A DNA stretch of 13,761 nt from Longimicrobiaceae bacterium (GTDB lineage Bacteria; Gemmatimonadota; Gemmatimonadetes; Longimicrobiales; Longimicrobiaceae), in NCBI GenBank assembly GCA_030146875.1, contig JASLAX010000200.1:1-13761 (forward strand), in the 5' to 3' direction. Positions 6,101-12,173 of this stretch are shown here, piece by piece. The notes beneath the pieces are model-generated. The model was given only the letters and a program-made list of their open reading frames with translations. It did no database searches and was not told where the DNA came from. Each line of letters opens with the position of its first letter. The first letter of the stretch is position 1. A program made the translations under genes and the position numbers.

Positions 6101-6854
6101 CCGTGCCGACTTCGAGTTCCTGCGGAGCGGGGTGAGCCGCCGGCTGCGCGTGACGGTCTCCACCAGCAACGCCGCCAGCCTGGTGGACCGCCTGGTGAAC
6201 GGCCGCGAGGGCATGCGGGGGTGGGGGGAGACGCCCCTGGCCGACCCCGTGCTCCTGCGCGTCCGGGGCTTCGATCCGCAGGCGCGGAGCTTCCGCTACG
6301 AGGTGAACCCCCGCTTCGGCGCGCGGAACGGCGCGCTGGCGGGGAGCCGCCGGCCCTTCGGCGTGACGGTGGAGGGCCGGATCGCGGTGGGCAGCGACCC
6401 GGCGTACCAGGCGATATCCAAGGTGGTCAACCGCGCGCTGGGGGCGGGACGATCCCTCGAAGAGATCCGGCACGCCCTGGCGGCCCGCATCCCCAACGTG
6501 CCGGCGCAGGTGGTGAGCCTGGACTCGGCCGCCCGGCTCGGCCTGACGCCGGACCAGCGCCGCCGCCTGGGGGAGCGGGCGGGGGAGCAGGGAGCCCGGC
6601 TGGCGCCGCTCGCCGATTCGCTGGCGCTCGCCGTGAGCGACCTGGAGTCGCGGCGCCGCAGCCCGCGCGAGGCGCAGCGGCAGATCCAGCGCTGGCTGGG
6701 GGAGATCGGCACGGTCCTCGACGGGGAGCTGGCGGCGGTCCGCGCGATCCTGACGCGCGAGCAGTGGGAGAAGCTGCCGGAGGGGGTGCGCGACCCGTCC
6801 CGCCAGATCGTTCCGCCGCCCCGGTCCGACGTGCCCGTGACCATCGGGGGATGA
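3195..6854 (+). CDS. TonB-dependent receptor with carboxypeptidase-regulatory-like N-terminus and LTxxQ C-terminal extension
   Basis: Encodes 1219 residues from the ATG at 3195 (3198 is equally possible). A hydrophobic signal segment is at about 25-42 after a basic n-region. Residues about 53-125 form a CarboxypepD_reg-like domain ('GRVSGRVLDREQGSPIPLA', 'SAGRYSVALPGGS', 'VRAERIGYLPLTV'). A plug-like region follows (about 178-290, 'LHGGVQVLEGGVSFMGQDP'), then a long barrel. Near residue 900 'DGDVNGDGSYNDPAFV' matches the Asp/Asn-rich motif common in Bacteroidota and Gemmatimonadota receptors. The last 110 residues or so are helical and charged, with LTPDQ at 1117 and LTREQ at 1186, resembling the paired LTxxQ motifs of Spy/CpxP periplasmic chaperones. 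The barrel sits in the outer membrane and imports a ligand with TonB energy; the substrate is unknown. The gene ends 22 nt before a convergent gene. Confidence 0.88.
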   Translation: MMLFFLDRGRRPLAPADARLPRARWRLISSAVLLFVGLLRTTPTYPQESAPQGRVSGRVLDREQGSPIPLAIVRVSSGPAAPPVSAIADSAGRYSVALPGGSGPLQVRAERIGYLPLTVVVPAEEAASGSVWRDLRLTPRVVSLPPLSVSQARRAREESPRRTPGANDDAVASWLPTEVPLAPGDLAELAGLHGGVQVLEGGVSFMGQDPSQTRTTLDGAGFGSTSLPQEALAGTSIVGSTYDASRGQFSSGMIAARSLGGTNLFGAALRSRLSHPGLQWAGYGPPSDEPEPSLAYVDAGAGGAIVPNRAFWYLAVSATRRRAPLVSLESASPAVLRGRGVDPDTARRAAALLRSAGAVPGVGGGGEAGMDGSSGLLRLDYDISRAHAVTVRLDGRRTRIGGLGAGPLTTAGSSGAVRLDGGGVMAQLASRIGKVDNELRAYGAGETRRLLPEHALPAATVWVAAGDSAGGSTVLRFGGAPVSGGAEARMLEVSNDLVAGLGKSHELKAGVMFSEEDATLLSPGNALGTFSFHGLEDFQAGRPASFTRTLGSAASRARARYGALYVGDTWRAGRFGLTAGARLEGRWYPGDDRADSLASAFGMEVGRVPSEVGLSPRLGWSYAGTGWYVFGGAGEFRGRVPVPSLASALGEGSGSGTLTLSCVGAATPVPDWRAFGESPESVPTSCDGGSTSAGGTPSLTGFAGDFAAPRAWRASIGGRVPVADLLTVQFDASLVRGRGNRVARDRNVAEAAAFRLAEEAGRPVHAPPGAIDPRTGGLVPGLSRPFAEWSAIREISSRGRSSAAQLRADVALGSPTSRRARAPHLSGSYTFTRARDQVGGLAALHGSVPLAVDPAVLTGGPSDLEREHDVQLRLSYAPVSWARLGALARFVSGAPFTPRVDGDVNGDGSYNDPAFVFDPDDVADPALARGISALLRDAPDGVRRCLRRQMGRVARRNSCRGGWSSSLDARADFEFLRSGVSRRLRVTVSTSNAASLVDRLVNGREGMRGWGETPLADPVLLRVRGFDPQARSFRYEVNPRFGARNGALAGSRRPFGVTVEGRIAVGSDPAYQAISKVVNRALGAGRSLEEIRHALAARIPNVPAQVVSLDSAARLGLTPDQRRRLGERAGEQGARLAPLADSLALAVSDLESRRRSPREAQRQIQRWLGEIGTVLDGELAAVRAILTREQWEKLPEGVRDPSRQIVPPPRSDVPVTIGG

Positions 6855-6876
6855 GGCGGGTACCTTCCGGCGGCCG

Positions 6877-7431
6877 CTACCCGTCCCGTCCCTCCGCCGC
6901 GGCGGCGATCACCGCCAGGATCTCCCGCGCGGCGGTCTCGCCCCTGTCCCGCGCGTACCAGCCGCGGACCTGGCGGTAGATCTCCTCCTCCGTCTTCTCC
7001 CCCGCCGCCTTCTCGCGCGTGACGAACGCCTGCAGCTCCGAGGGGCGCGGCCCCCAGCGGCCCGCCGGCCGGAAGTTGGCGTCCAGCACGATCGCGAGCG
7101 GGATGGAGCGCGACTCGCCGGTGAGGTAGCGGTCCATCAGCTCCGGGTTCTCGTCGCGCTTCACCACGCGCAGATCGATGGAGGGCGCCGCCTCGGCCAG
7201 GCGGGCGATCGCGGGGAGCGTGTTGGACGCGTCGCCGCACCAGTCCTCGGAGATCACCAGGACGCGCCAGGGGCCGCCCAGCGAGGCGGCGCGCTTCACC
7301 GCTTCCGGCGTCACGGACGCCTTCCGCCAGACGCCCTCCCAGAGCGGGCGCAGCTTGCGGACCTCATCGGCGAGGTACGCGTCCCAGGTGAAGGCCCCCT
7401 CCCAGTACGCGCGGTGGTCCAGGTCGGGCAT
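6877..7431 (-). CDS. Thioredoxin-fold protein with single-cysteine WCGDAS site
   Basis: Encodes 184 residues from the ATG at 7431, with GGGGGA 4 nt upstream. The thioredoxin core runs roughly 54-125: beta strand 'WRVLVISEDW', the site 'WCGDAS' (64-69), and 'SIPLAIVLD' (109-117) carrying the expected cis-proline at 111. Cys65 is the only cysteine in the protein, so the second active-site cysteine is replaced by Ala/Ser. This resembles the WCGDA 'thioredoxin family protein' group (Thioredoxin_9-like, from memory). Such proteins lack the classical dithiol and may act by a monothiol route or in binding. No signal peptide is visible, so it is probably cytosolic. It converges with the receptor gene (22-nt gap) and is divergent from the eRF1-like gene across 177 nt. 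Confidence 0.87.
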   Translation of the reverse strand: MPDLDHRAYWEGAFTWDAYLADEVRKLRPLWEGVWRKASVTPEAVKRAASLGGPWRVLVISEDWCGDASNTLPAIARLAEAAPSIDLRVVKRDENPELMDRYLTGESRSIPLAIVLDANFRPAGRWGPRPSELQAFVTREKAAGEKTEEEIYRQVRGWYARDRGETAAREILAVIAAAAEGRDG

Positions 7432-7608
7432 CGGTTCCCCCGTGGGCGTTGGAGCGCCGAGCGGCTCCGGCGCGATGCGTGGAGGAATCGTACCATCGGG
7501 GCCGACCGGTGCGCGCGCCGGCGGGGACGGCGCGGGCTCACGTCTTGCAACCCAGCCCCCTGGCCTTGCAGAGGGTCCCGACCCACCACCCTGCAACCTT
7601 CCGGGGAT

Positions 7609-8733
7609 ATGATCAGCAGACAGGATCTCGAGCGGCTCATCCGACGGGACGACGGCGCGCGGCCCGTCCTCTCCCTCTTCCTCGACATGTCGGTGAACTC
7701 CAACAACAAGCGCACCCACGGCCTGTTCCTGTCGCAGAAGCGCGCGCAGGTGGAGGACGGGGCGATGGAGCTGGGCGGTGCGCGCCGGGAGGACGTGGCG
7801 GCCGCGCTGGAGCGCGCGGAGCGGTGGCTGGAGAGCTCGTTCGACGAAGAGAACCGCGGCGTGGTGCTGTACGCCGAGGTCGGGGGCGACGCGCTGGAGG
7901 GGCTGCAGTTCCCCGTGCCGGTGCAGAACCGGATGGTCGTGAGCGACCGGGCCGCCATCGCGCCGCTGGCGCAGGTCATCGAGAGCTACCACCACTACGG
8001 CGTGGTGCTGCTGGACCGGGAGCACGTCCGCATCCTGAGCGTGTACCTGGGCACGCTGCTCGACGAGGTCGAGGTGCACGGCGACCCGCTCCCGGTGCCC
8101 AGCCACGTGCAGGCCGGCGGCTACTCGCAGTCCCGCTTCCAGCGCCGCAAGGCCGAGGAGATGCGGCACTTCTTCAAGGACTTCTCCAAGGAGGTGGAGG
8201 AGTTCTGCGCCCGCTGGCGCCCCGAGGACCTGGTGATCCTGGGGACGGACGAGAACGTGGCGAAGTTCAAGGAGTTCCTGCCCGACTCGATCCTGCAGAA
8301 GGTGGTCTACACCGGCCCCATGGCGGTGGACGACCCGTCCAGCGAGATCCTGGCGCGGCTGGAGCCGCACCTGCGCACCGTGCACGAGCAGGAGAGCCGC
8401 AACCTGCTGGAGCAGGTGCGCGACCGCGTCGCGCACGACTACCTGGCCGTCTCCGGCGTGCAGGGAACGCTCTCAGCGCTGCAGGAGGGGAAGGTCGACA
8501 CCCTGCTCCTGGCATCGGACCAGCGGCGCGAAGGGGTGCGCTGCGGCACGTGCGGGTTCGTCTTCGCCCGCGAGCTTCCGACCTGTCCCTACGACGGCTC
8601 CGAGGTGATGGAGGGCGTGGACGTGGTGGAGGAGATGGTGCGGATGGCGGAGGGGCAGGGGGTGCCCATCTCCTTCGCGGACCCGCAGGACGTGCGCGAC
8701 CTGAACGGGGCGGGGGCGCTGCTGCGCTTCTGA
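7609..8733 (+). CDS. Bacterial eRF1-like protein (VLRF1/baeRF superfamily) with zinc-ribbon-like insert
   Basis: Encodes 374 residues from the ATG at 7609, directly after CCGGGGAT. The N-terminal part (1-110) begins 'MISRQDLERL' and 'VLSLFLDMSVN'. The middle (about 128-235) matches an eRF1 domain-2-like fold: 'YHHYGVVLLDREHVRILSVYLG' then 'GGYSQSRFQRR' (170-180), equivalent to the GGQ region of eRF1. Residues 205-300 resemble the L7Ae-like domain ('PEDLVILGTDENV', 'GKVDTLLLA'). Cys312, Cys315 and Cys326 (CGTC...CPYDG) suggest a zinc ribbon, and the end 'GAGALLRF' mirrors the eRF1 C-terminus. Related bacterial proteins and eukaryotic Vms1 act in ribosome rescue or peptidyl-tRNA release, so a translation quality-control role is likely. 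Monocistronic, with a strong terminator at 8759-8790. Confidence 0.85.
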   Translation: MISRQDLERLIRRDDGARPVLSLFLDMSVNSNNKRTHGLFLSQKRAQVEDGAMELGGARREDVAAALERAERWLESSFDEENRGVVLYAEVGGDALEGLQFPVPVQNRMVVSDRAAIAPLAQVIESYHHYGVVLLDREHVRILSVYLGTLLDEVEVHGDPLPVPSHVQAGGYSQSRFQRRKAEEMRHFFKDFSKEVEEFCARWRPEDLVILGTDENVAKFKEFLPDSILQKVVYTGPMAVDDPSSEILARLEPHLRTVHEQESRNLLEQVRDRVAHDYLAVSGVQGTLSALQEGKVDTLLLASDQRREGVRCGTCGFVFARELPTCPYDGSEVMEGVDVVEEMVRMAEGQGVPISFADPQDVRDLNGAGALLRF

Positions 8734-8758
8734 TCGGCTGACGGTCAGGTGCTTGCTA

Positions 8759-8790
8759 GGAGGGCGTGTCCCCAACGGGGCGCGCCCTCC
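8759..8790 (+). terminator. Hairpin terminator after the eRF1-like gene
   Basis: The arms at 8759-8772 and 8777-8790 pair over 14 bp (two G-U) around a 4-nt loop. It is followed by CTTCGCTCC, 25 nt after the stop codon. Confidence 0.7.
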
Positions 8791-8811
8791 CTTCGCTCCG
8801 GCGCACGACGC

Positions 8812-8841
8812 TTGACACCCGCTCCGCTGCCGCCGTACGTT
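8812..8841 (+). promoter_or_regulatory. Sigma70-type promoter for the 8877 gene
   Basis: Consensus TTGACA (8812-8817) is separated by 18 nt from TACGTT (8836-8841). It lies just after the preceding terminator and predicts a leader of about 28 nt before the ATG at 8877. Confidence 0.6.
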
Positions 8842-8876
8842 TGCTGGACTCTCCCAACTCCCTACCCCGCGCGCCG

Positions 8877-9506
8877 ATGAACCCTCCCGCGCTCGACGTC
8901 TCCCTCCGCGATCGTCTCCGCACGGCGCTGGAGGAGCTTCCCGGAGTGCGCCGTGCCTTCGTGGACGGCCCGCCCCCCGCCGTGTACGTCATCGCAGAGG
9001 CGGGAGAGGCGGCGCCGGTCGAGCTGGCCGCCCGCGCCGTGCTCACGCGCCACGGCCTCAGCGCGCGCGACGCCGACCTCCACCTCTGCCACGCCGCCGA
9101 GGGCCAGCCACGCCGCCGCGTCCGCTTCCTGAGCGCACGCGTCGACTCCCCCCGCGCCGGGCGCGCCCGCGCCTCCGTGGTGCTGGAGTGGGGAGGAACC
9201 ACCTTCGAGGACGAGGTGGAGGGCGAGAGCGGCCCCGCGCTGGAGCTGCGCCTGGCCGCCCTGGCCACCCTGCGCACGCTGGAGGGGGTGATCGGCTCCT
9301 CCCTCTCCTTCCACCTGGTCGGCATCCGCTCGCTCCGGGCGTTCGACACCGACCTGGTGGTCGTGATGCTCCGCGCCGAGCAGCTCCCCGGCTCCGACCT
9401 GGTCGGCGCCTCGCTCGCCTCCGAGAGCCCCTACCGCTCCGCCGCCCTCGCCGTCCTCAACGCCACCAACCGCGTCCTCGGGAACTACCTCTCCAACGAG
9501 GGCTGA
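8877..9506 (+). CDS. Conserved-looking protein of unknown function, two alpha/beta halves
   Basis: Encodes 209 residues from the ATG at 8877, chosen because the promoter at 8812-8841 excludes an earlier start. No strong Shine-Dalgarno is visible. Residues 8-85 ('LRDRLRTALEELPGVRRAFVDG', then 'AVYVIAEAG' and a helix) look like a small alpha/beta module of the beta-alpha-beta kind that often starts 'LPGV'. Residues 96-205 form a second module: 'ARASVVLEWGGTTFEDEVEGE', a helix 'LELRLAALATLRTLEGVIG', strands 'SFHLVGIRSLRAF' and 'LVVVMLRAEQ', and a final helix 'YRSAALAVLNATNRVLGNYL'. The second half resembles proteins I have seen annotated only as hypothetical in several phyla. There is no signal peptide or membrane segment. 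It is a single-gene unit and no function can be assigned. Confidence 0.78.
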   Translation: MNPPALDVSLRDRLRTALEELPGVRRAFVDGPPPAVYVIAEAGEAAPVELAARAVLTRHGLSARDADLHLCHAAEGQPRRRVRFLSARVDSPRAGRARASVVLEWGGTTFEDEVEGESGPALELRLAALATLRTLEGVIGSSLSFHLVGIRSLRAFDTDLVVVMLRAEQLPGSDLVGASLASESPYRSAALAVLNATNRVLGNYLSNEG

Positions 9507-9527
9507 CTTTCGGCAACGGAAGGGGTC

Positions 9528-9554
9528 TCACGCGGAGGCGCGGAGGGCGCGGAG
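9528..9554 (+). repeat. Inverted repeat arm, left (GCGGAG-rich dispersed-type repeat)
   Basis: This 27-nt arm is built of repeated GCGGAG units. It matches the reverse complement of 9743-9769 at 25 of 27 positions, differing only at two adjacent bases. Such 'CACGCGGAGGCGCGGAG' strings are common as dispersed intergenic repeats in several bacterial phyla. Confidence 0.65.
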
Positions 9555-9742
9555 ATGCGGGGGCGAGGATCCCCCGACGTATCCACCCCCTCACGTGGGC
9601 ATCCGAGTAAAGTTGTTCAGGGTTGCTCCTCGCGTCTTCCTCGGCTCGTCGCAGAACCCCAACTCCCCGAACTCCCCCCCTGCTTGGTCGGTGGCCCTTC
9701 GGCCGTGAGGCGGCGTGGGGGGCCGAGAGCCTGCCGCCCCAC

Positions 9743-9769
9743 CTCCGCGTTCTCCGCGCCTCCGCGTGA
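9743..9769 (-). repeat. Inverted repeat arm, right
   Basis: Partner of 9528-9554, enclosing 188 nt. The right arm ends 35 nt before the IS left end, so the IS landed just outside the repeat pair. Confidence 0.65.
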
Positions 9770-9799
9770 GTAATCCACCGGCTGCGCCGACCCTAGGGG

Positions 9800-9804
9800 C
9801 GATG
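9800..9804. repeat. Target site duplication CGATG, left copy
   Basis: CGATG directly precedes the IS left end (TGTCAA) and is repeated directly after the right end at 11921-11925. A 5-bp duplication is within the range known for IS21-family elements. Confidence 0.85.
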
Positions 9805-9811
9805 TGTCAAT

Positions 9812-9855
9812 GGCGATCGAAAATGTCGCACATCCGGCGATCGAAAATGTCGCAC
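9812..9855. repeat. Tandem 20-nt transposase-binding repeats, IS left end
   Basis: GGCGATCGAAAATGTCGCAC occurs identically at 9812-9831 and 9836-9855, a 24-nt period. The right end (minus strand, 11865-11915) holds diverged versions containing GGTTGAAAATTACCCAC and GGACGAAAATGTCCCAC. In IS21 such repeats bind the transposase. Confidence 0.85.
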
Positions 9856-9914
9856 TCCGCAGTGGGGGTGACGAGCCCCTGAGGACGTCGTGGTTCAGCG
9901 TGGTTGAGGTGGCC

Positions 9915-10724
9915 CTACCGCGGGGGAGTCGGGGCGGAGCCCCGAGACCTTTCCTGCTCCGGAGCCTGCCGTAGGGCCTGGTGGTGGCGTACGCGGAAGC
10001 TGTTGCCGCGGATGTTGACGATGTGGCAGTGGTGCAGCAGACGGTCGATCAGCGCCGCGGCCATGACCTCGTCGCCGAAGACCTCGCCCCACTCCTCGAA
10101 GCCCTTGTTGCTGGTGAGCACGGTGGAGGCTCGCTCGTAGCGCCGGCTCATGAGCTGGAAGAAGAGCATGGCGCCGGTGCGCGTGATGGGGAGGTAGCCG
10201 ATCTCGTCCACCACCAGGAGCGAGGGATAGGTCAGCGTCTTCAGGCGCGGCACGAGCTTGCCGGCGGCCTGCGCCTCCTCCAGGGAGCGGATGAGCTCGG
10301 CCAGGCTGCCGTAGTAGACACGTCTTCCGCTCTGGGCGGCGGCGATGGCGAGCGAGATGGCCAGGTGGCTCTTGCCCACGCCCGGCGGGCCGAGGAAGAC
10401 GACGTTCTCCTTCCGCTCCACGAAGCCGAGCTCGTGCAGGCTCTCGATCTGCTCCCGCTTGACACTGGGCTGGAAGGCGAAGTCGAAGCCCTCCAGCGTC
10501 TTCACTGCCGGCAGCCGGCTGCTGCGCATGGCCGCCTCCAGGCGGCGCGCGTTGCGCAGGGCGATCTGCGCGCCCAGCACCCGCTCGATCGCCTCGGCGG
10601 CGGTGAGGGCGCCGGCGTCGACCCCGGAGAGGACCTCGTCCAGCGCCTCCAGCGCGCCGGGCATCTTCAGGTCGGCCAGCTGTGCCCGGAGCCGGTCGCG
10701 GCGCGAGAGCGGCGCGGCCCTCAC
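9915..10724 (-). CDS. istB: IstB-like AAA+ ATPase transposition helper of the IS21 element
   Basis: Encodes 269 residues. GTG at 10724 overlaps the istA stop by 4 nt (GTGA), the usual translational coupling in IS21 elements. An N-terminal helical region (about 5-100) precedes the AAA+ core: Walker A 'GPPGVGKS' (112-119), Walker B 'LLVVDEIGYLP' (169-179), sensor-like 'TVLTSNKGF' (201-209), and 'ALIDRLLHHCHIVNIRGNSFR' split around 224-244, all characteristic of IstB. IstB selects target DNA and activates the IstA transposase by ATP-driven remodelling. The length is close to the family norm of 250-270. The frame is complete, with all nucleotide-binding motifs, so it is probably functional. Confidence 0.95.
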   Translation of the reverse strand: MRAAPLSRRDRLRAQLADLKMPGALEALDEVLSGVDAGALTAAEAIERVLGAQIALRNARRLEAAMRSSRLPAVKTLEGFDFAFQPSVKREQIESLHELGFVERKENVVFLGPPGVGKSHLAISLAIAAAQSGRRVYYGSLAELIRSLEEAQAAGKLVPRLKTLTYPSLLVVDEIGYLPITRTGAMLFFQLMSRRYERASTVLTSNKGFEEWGEVFGDEVMAAALIDRLLHHCHIVNIRGNSFRVRHHQALRQAPEQERSRGSAPTPPR

Positions 10725-11758
10725 GCGGCACCCGCCGCGAGCCGGGCGTACTGCGCCAGGGGACGCCGCTCCACCTCGATCCGCTCCGGCGGGGCGATGG
10801 CCACGGCCAGCGACTCCGGCCGGGTGGGGGGGAGCAGGACGAGCGAGCGGTAGGGTTGGGCGGCCAGCGGCAGGAGCAGGTCGCGCTCGTCGGCGAAGCG
10901 CTCCACCGGACGCTCCCTGGTGGTGGCGTGGACGCGCACGTTGGCGGTGCCGGTGAGCCAGCGCTCGCGCTCCGCATCCAGGTGGACGTCGTCCAGGAGG
11001 TCTCGCCCGTAGACGAAGTTCTCCCGCACGTAGCGGATGGGCCGCTCCACCTTGCCCTTGGTCTTCGCCCGGTAGGGGCGGCAGGCGCGGGGGCGGAAGC
11101 CCCAGTGGGCGGCGAAGCGGAGGAACTCCTCGTTGAGCACGAACTGTCCGCCCAGCAGGCGCAGGTCCCGGGTGATGACCGAGCGCATCTGGTCGAAGAG
11201 CAGCTCCTTCGGCACACCGCCGAAGAAGGCGAAGGCCTCCTCCAGCCCCTGGAAGAGGGTGCGCATGTCCTGCCGCTCGTAGAAGCGCAGCCACATCAGC
11301 CGCGAGTAGCCGAGCACCACCACCAGCGCGTGCCGGGTCCCCCAGGGGAAGCGGAAGGTGGCGAAGTCGACCTGCCCCTGCTCCGCCGGCGCGGTCTCGA
11401 AGCGCACCACCGGCTCCGGGGCAGGGCGCGGGCGGATGGCGCGCACGTAGTCGCGAAGCTGCGAGTAGCCGCCCGTGTAGCCGGCCGCGCGGATCTCCTC
11501 CAGCAGCCGCACCGCCGAGAGCGCGGGGTAATCCCGCAGGCGAGCCTGGAGGATCGACCGGTACGGGTCCAGCCGGGTGAGCGCGCGAGGGCGGGGGCCG
11601 TACTGCGGCGGTGCGGTGAGGTCCCGCTCCAGATCGCCTGCCGCGATCCACCGCTGGATCGTGCGGCGGCTGATCCCCAACTGCCGGGCGAGCGCCGTGT
11701 GGGATAGCCCCTGTGCGAGGTAGTGTCTGAGCAGCATGCGTGTCTCCAGTCCGATCAA
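10721..11758 (-). CDS. istA: IstA-like DDE transposase of the IS21 element
   Basis: Encodes 345 residues. The start is TTG at 11758, supported by GGAGG 5 nt upstream; an internal ATG at 11737 is the alternative. A helix-turn-helix is visible at about 17-38 ('GLSHTALARQLGISRRTIQRW'). The rve catalytic core has Asp131 ('QVDFATF'), Asp189 ('LLFDQM') and Glu238 ('KGKVERPIRYVREN'), the expected DDE triad for cutting and joining transposon ends. The end reads 'IEVERRPLAQYARL'. At 345 residues it is shorter than many IstA proteins (about 390-510), but start, core and stop are coherent and the stop overlaps istB, so this looks like a short subgroup rather than a truncation. Confidence 0.94.
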   Translation of the reverse strand: MIGLETRMLLRHYLAQGLSHTALARQLGISRRTIQRWIAAGDLERDLTAPPQYGPRPRALTRLDPYRSILQARLRDYPALSAVRLLEEIRAAGYTGGYSQLRDYVRAIRPRPAPEPVVRFETAPAEQGQVDFATFRFPWGTRHALVVVLGYSRLMWLRFYERQDMRTLFQGLEEAFAFFGGVPKELLFDQMRSVITRDLRLLGGQFVLNEEFLRFAAHWGFRPRACRPYRAKTKGKVERPIRYVRENFVYGRDLLDDVHLDAERERWLTGTANVRVHATTRERPVERFADERDLLLPLAAQPYRSLVLLPPTRPESLAVAIAPPERIEVERRPLAQYARLAAGAA

Positions 11759-11920
11759 GGGCGCCTCCGCCGTGGGGGGGAGTCGCCAAGGTAGGGAAGA
11801 TCGGCTGGGTCGGCGCCTACCGCCTCAGCGCGCTTGGTGCGGCGCCGCCCAGCCCGGACCTGCGTCGGAGTGGGACATTTTCGTCCGCCAGAAGTGGGTA
11901 ATTTTCAACCGCCGCTAACA

Positions 11921-11925
11921 CGATG
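11921..11925. repeat. Target site duplication CGATG, right copy
   Basis: Direct repeat of 9800-9804, immediately after the IS right end (TAACA). The ATG inside it opens a frame into the downstream region whose translation is low complexity and not credible. Confidence 0.85.
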
Positions 11926-12003
11926 AAACGGGCACGGTCGGACGGCCACTTCCCGGGTTTGTTTCTTGTCAGCCCCGCCGTTCATGGATGTGGAGGACGA
12001 AGC

Positions 12004-12040
12004 AAGAGGCCGCCCCCGCGCGATGCGGAGGCGGCCTCTT
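12004..12040 (-). terminator. Hairpin terminator downstream of the lytic transglycosylase gene
   Basis: AAGAGGCCGCC (12004-12014) and GGCGGCCTCTT (12030-12040) are perfectly complementary over 11 bp. A GC-rich loop can add a few inner pairs. It lies 134 nt past the minus-strand stop at 12174. T residues follow in both directions, so it may work bidirectionally. Confidence 0.6.
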
Positions 12041-12173
12041 CGTCTCGAAGGAGACCGGGCGCGGAAGGAGCGGAGAGCCGCTCAGCTCCGGACGAATACC
12101 CCGGAGGGTGTTGCGGAGCGCCTCGACAAATCTTCGGGGAGGCGCCGCCCCAGCCCTTCGTACCTCGCGTGCC

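Larger units (their letters stand above)
9507..9804. other. Non-coding stretch with inverted repeat before the IS element
   Basis: About 300 nt from the stop of the unknown-function gene to the IS left end. It contains the 27-nt inverted repeat pair described separately and no credible coding frame. The reading frames inside it are short and lack ribosome binding sites. Confidence 0.6.
9805..11920 (-). mobile_element. Complete IS21-family insertion sequence (2116 bp)
   Basis: The element starts TGTCAATGGCGATCGAAAATG and, read on the opposite strand from 11920, TGTTAGCGGCGGTTGAAAAT. The two ends stay similar for about 55 nt. Both carry the multiple repeats typical of IS21 ends: a 20-nt direct repeat at 9812-9831 and 9836-9855 on the left, and related copies inside 11865-11915 on the right. 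A 5-bp duplication (CGATG) flanks it. It encodes istA and istB on the minus strand with a 4-nt overlap, and both frames are intact. IS21 elements use IstA as DDE transposase and IstB as AAA+ helper. Intact genes, ends and duplication point to a recent, potentially active insertion. Confidence 0.94.

Noticed and set aside
3279..6473. A minus-strand open frame of 1064 codons antisense to the receptor gene
   Set aside because: Its translation is Arg/Pro/Ala-rich with no domains. It is a shadow of the GC-rich receptor gene, which has signal peptide, plug, barrel motifs and a promoter.
3266..6979. A second plus-strand frame of 1237 codons overlapping the receptor gene
   Set aside because: Low-complexity Arg/Gly/Ala translation, caused by GC bias in an alternative frame.
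7541..7600. Repeated TTGCA/CTGCA words before the eRF1-like gene, considered as operator or promoter
   Set aside because: Spacing is irregular, copies differ, and no matching -10 element was found.
7449..8741. A 430-codon frame overlapping the eRF1-like gene
   Set aside because: Gly/Arg/Ala-rich alternative-frame shadow. The eRF1-like frame has recognisable motifs throughout.
10682..11707. A 341-codon plus-strand frame inside the IS
   Set aside because: Antisense shadow of istA; no domains in its translation.
12136..12151. GC-rich near-palindrome GGGGAGGCGCCGCCCC downstream of the transglycosylase gene
   Set aside because: It has no loop for a hairpin and one mismatch, and such strings are expected in this base composition.
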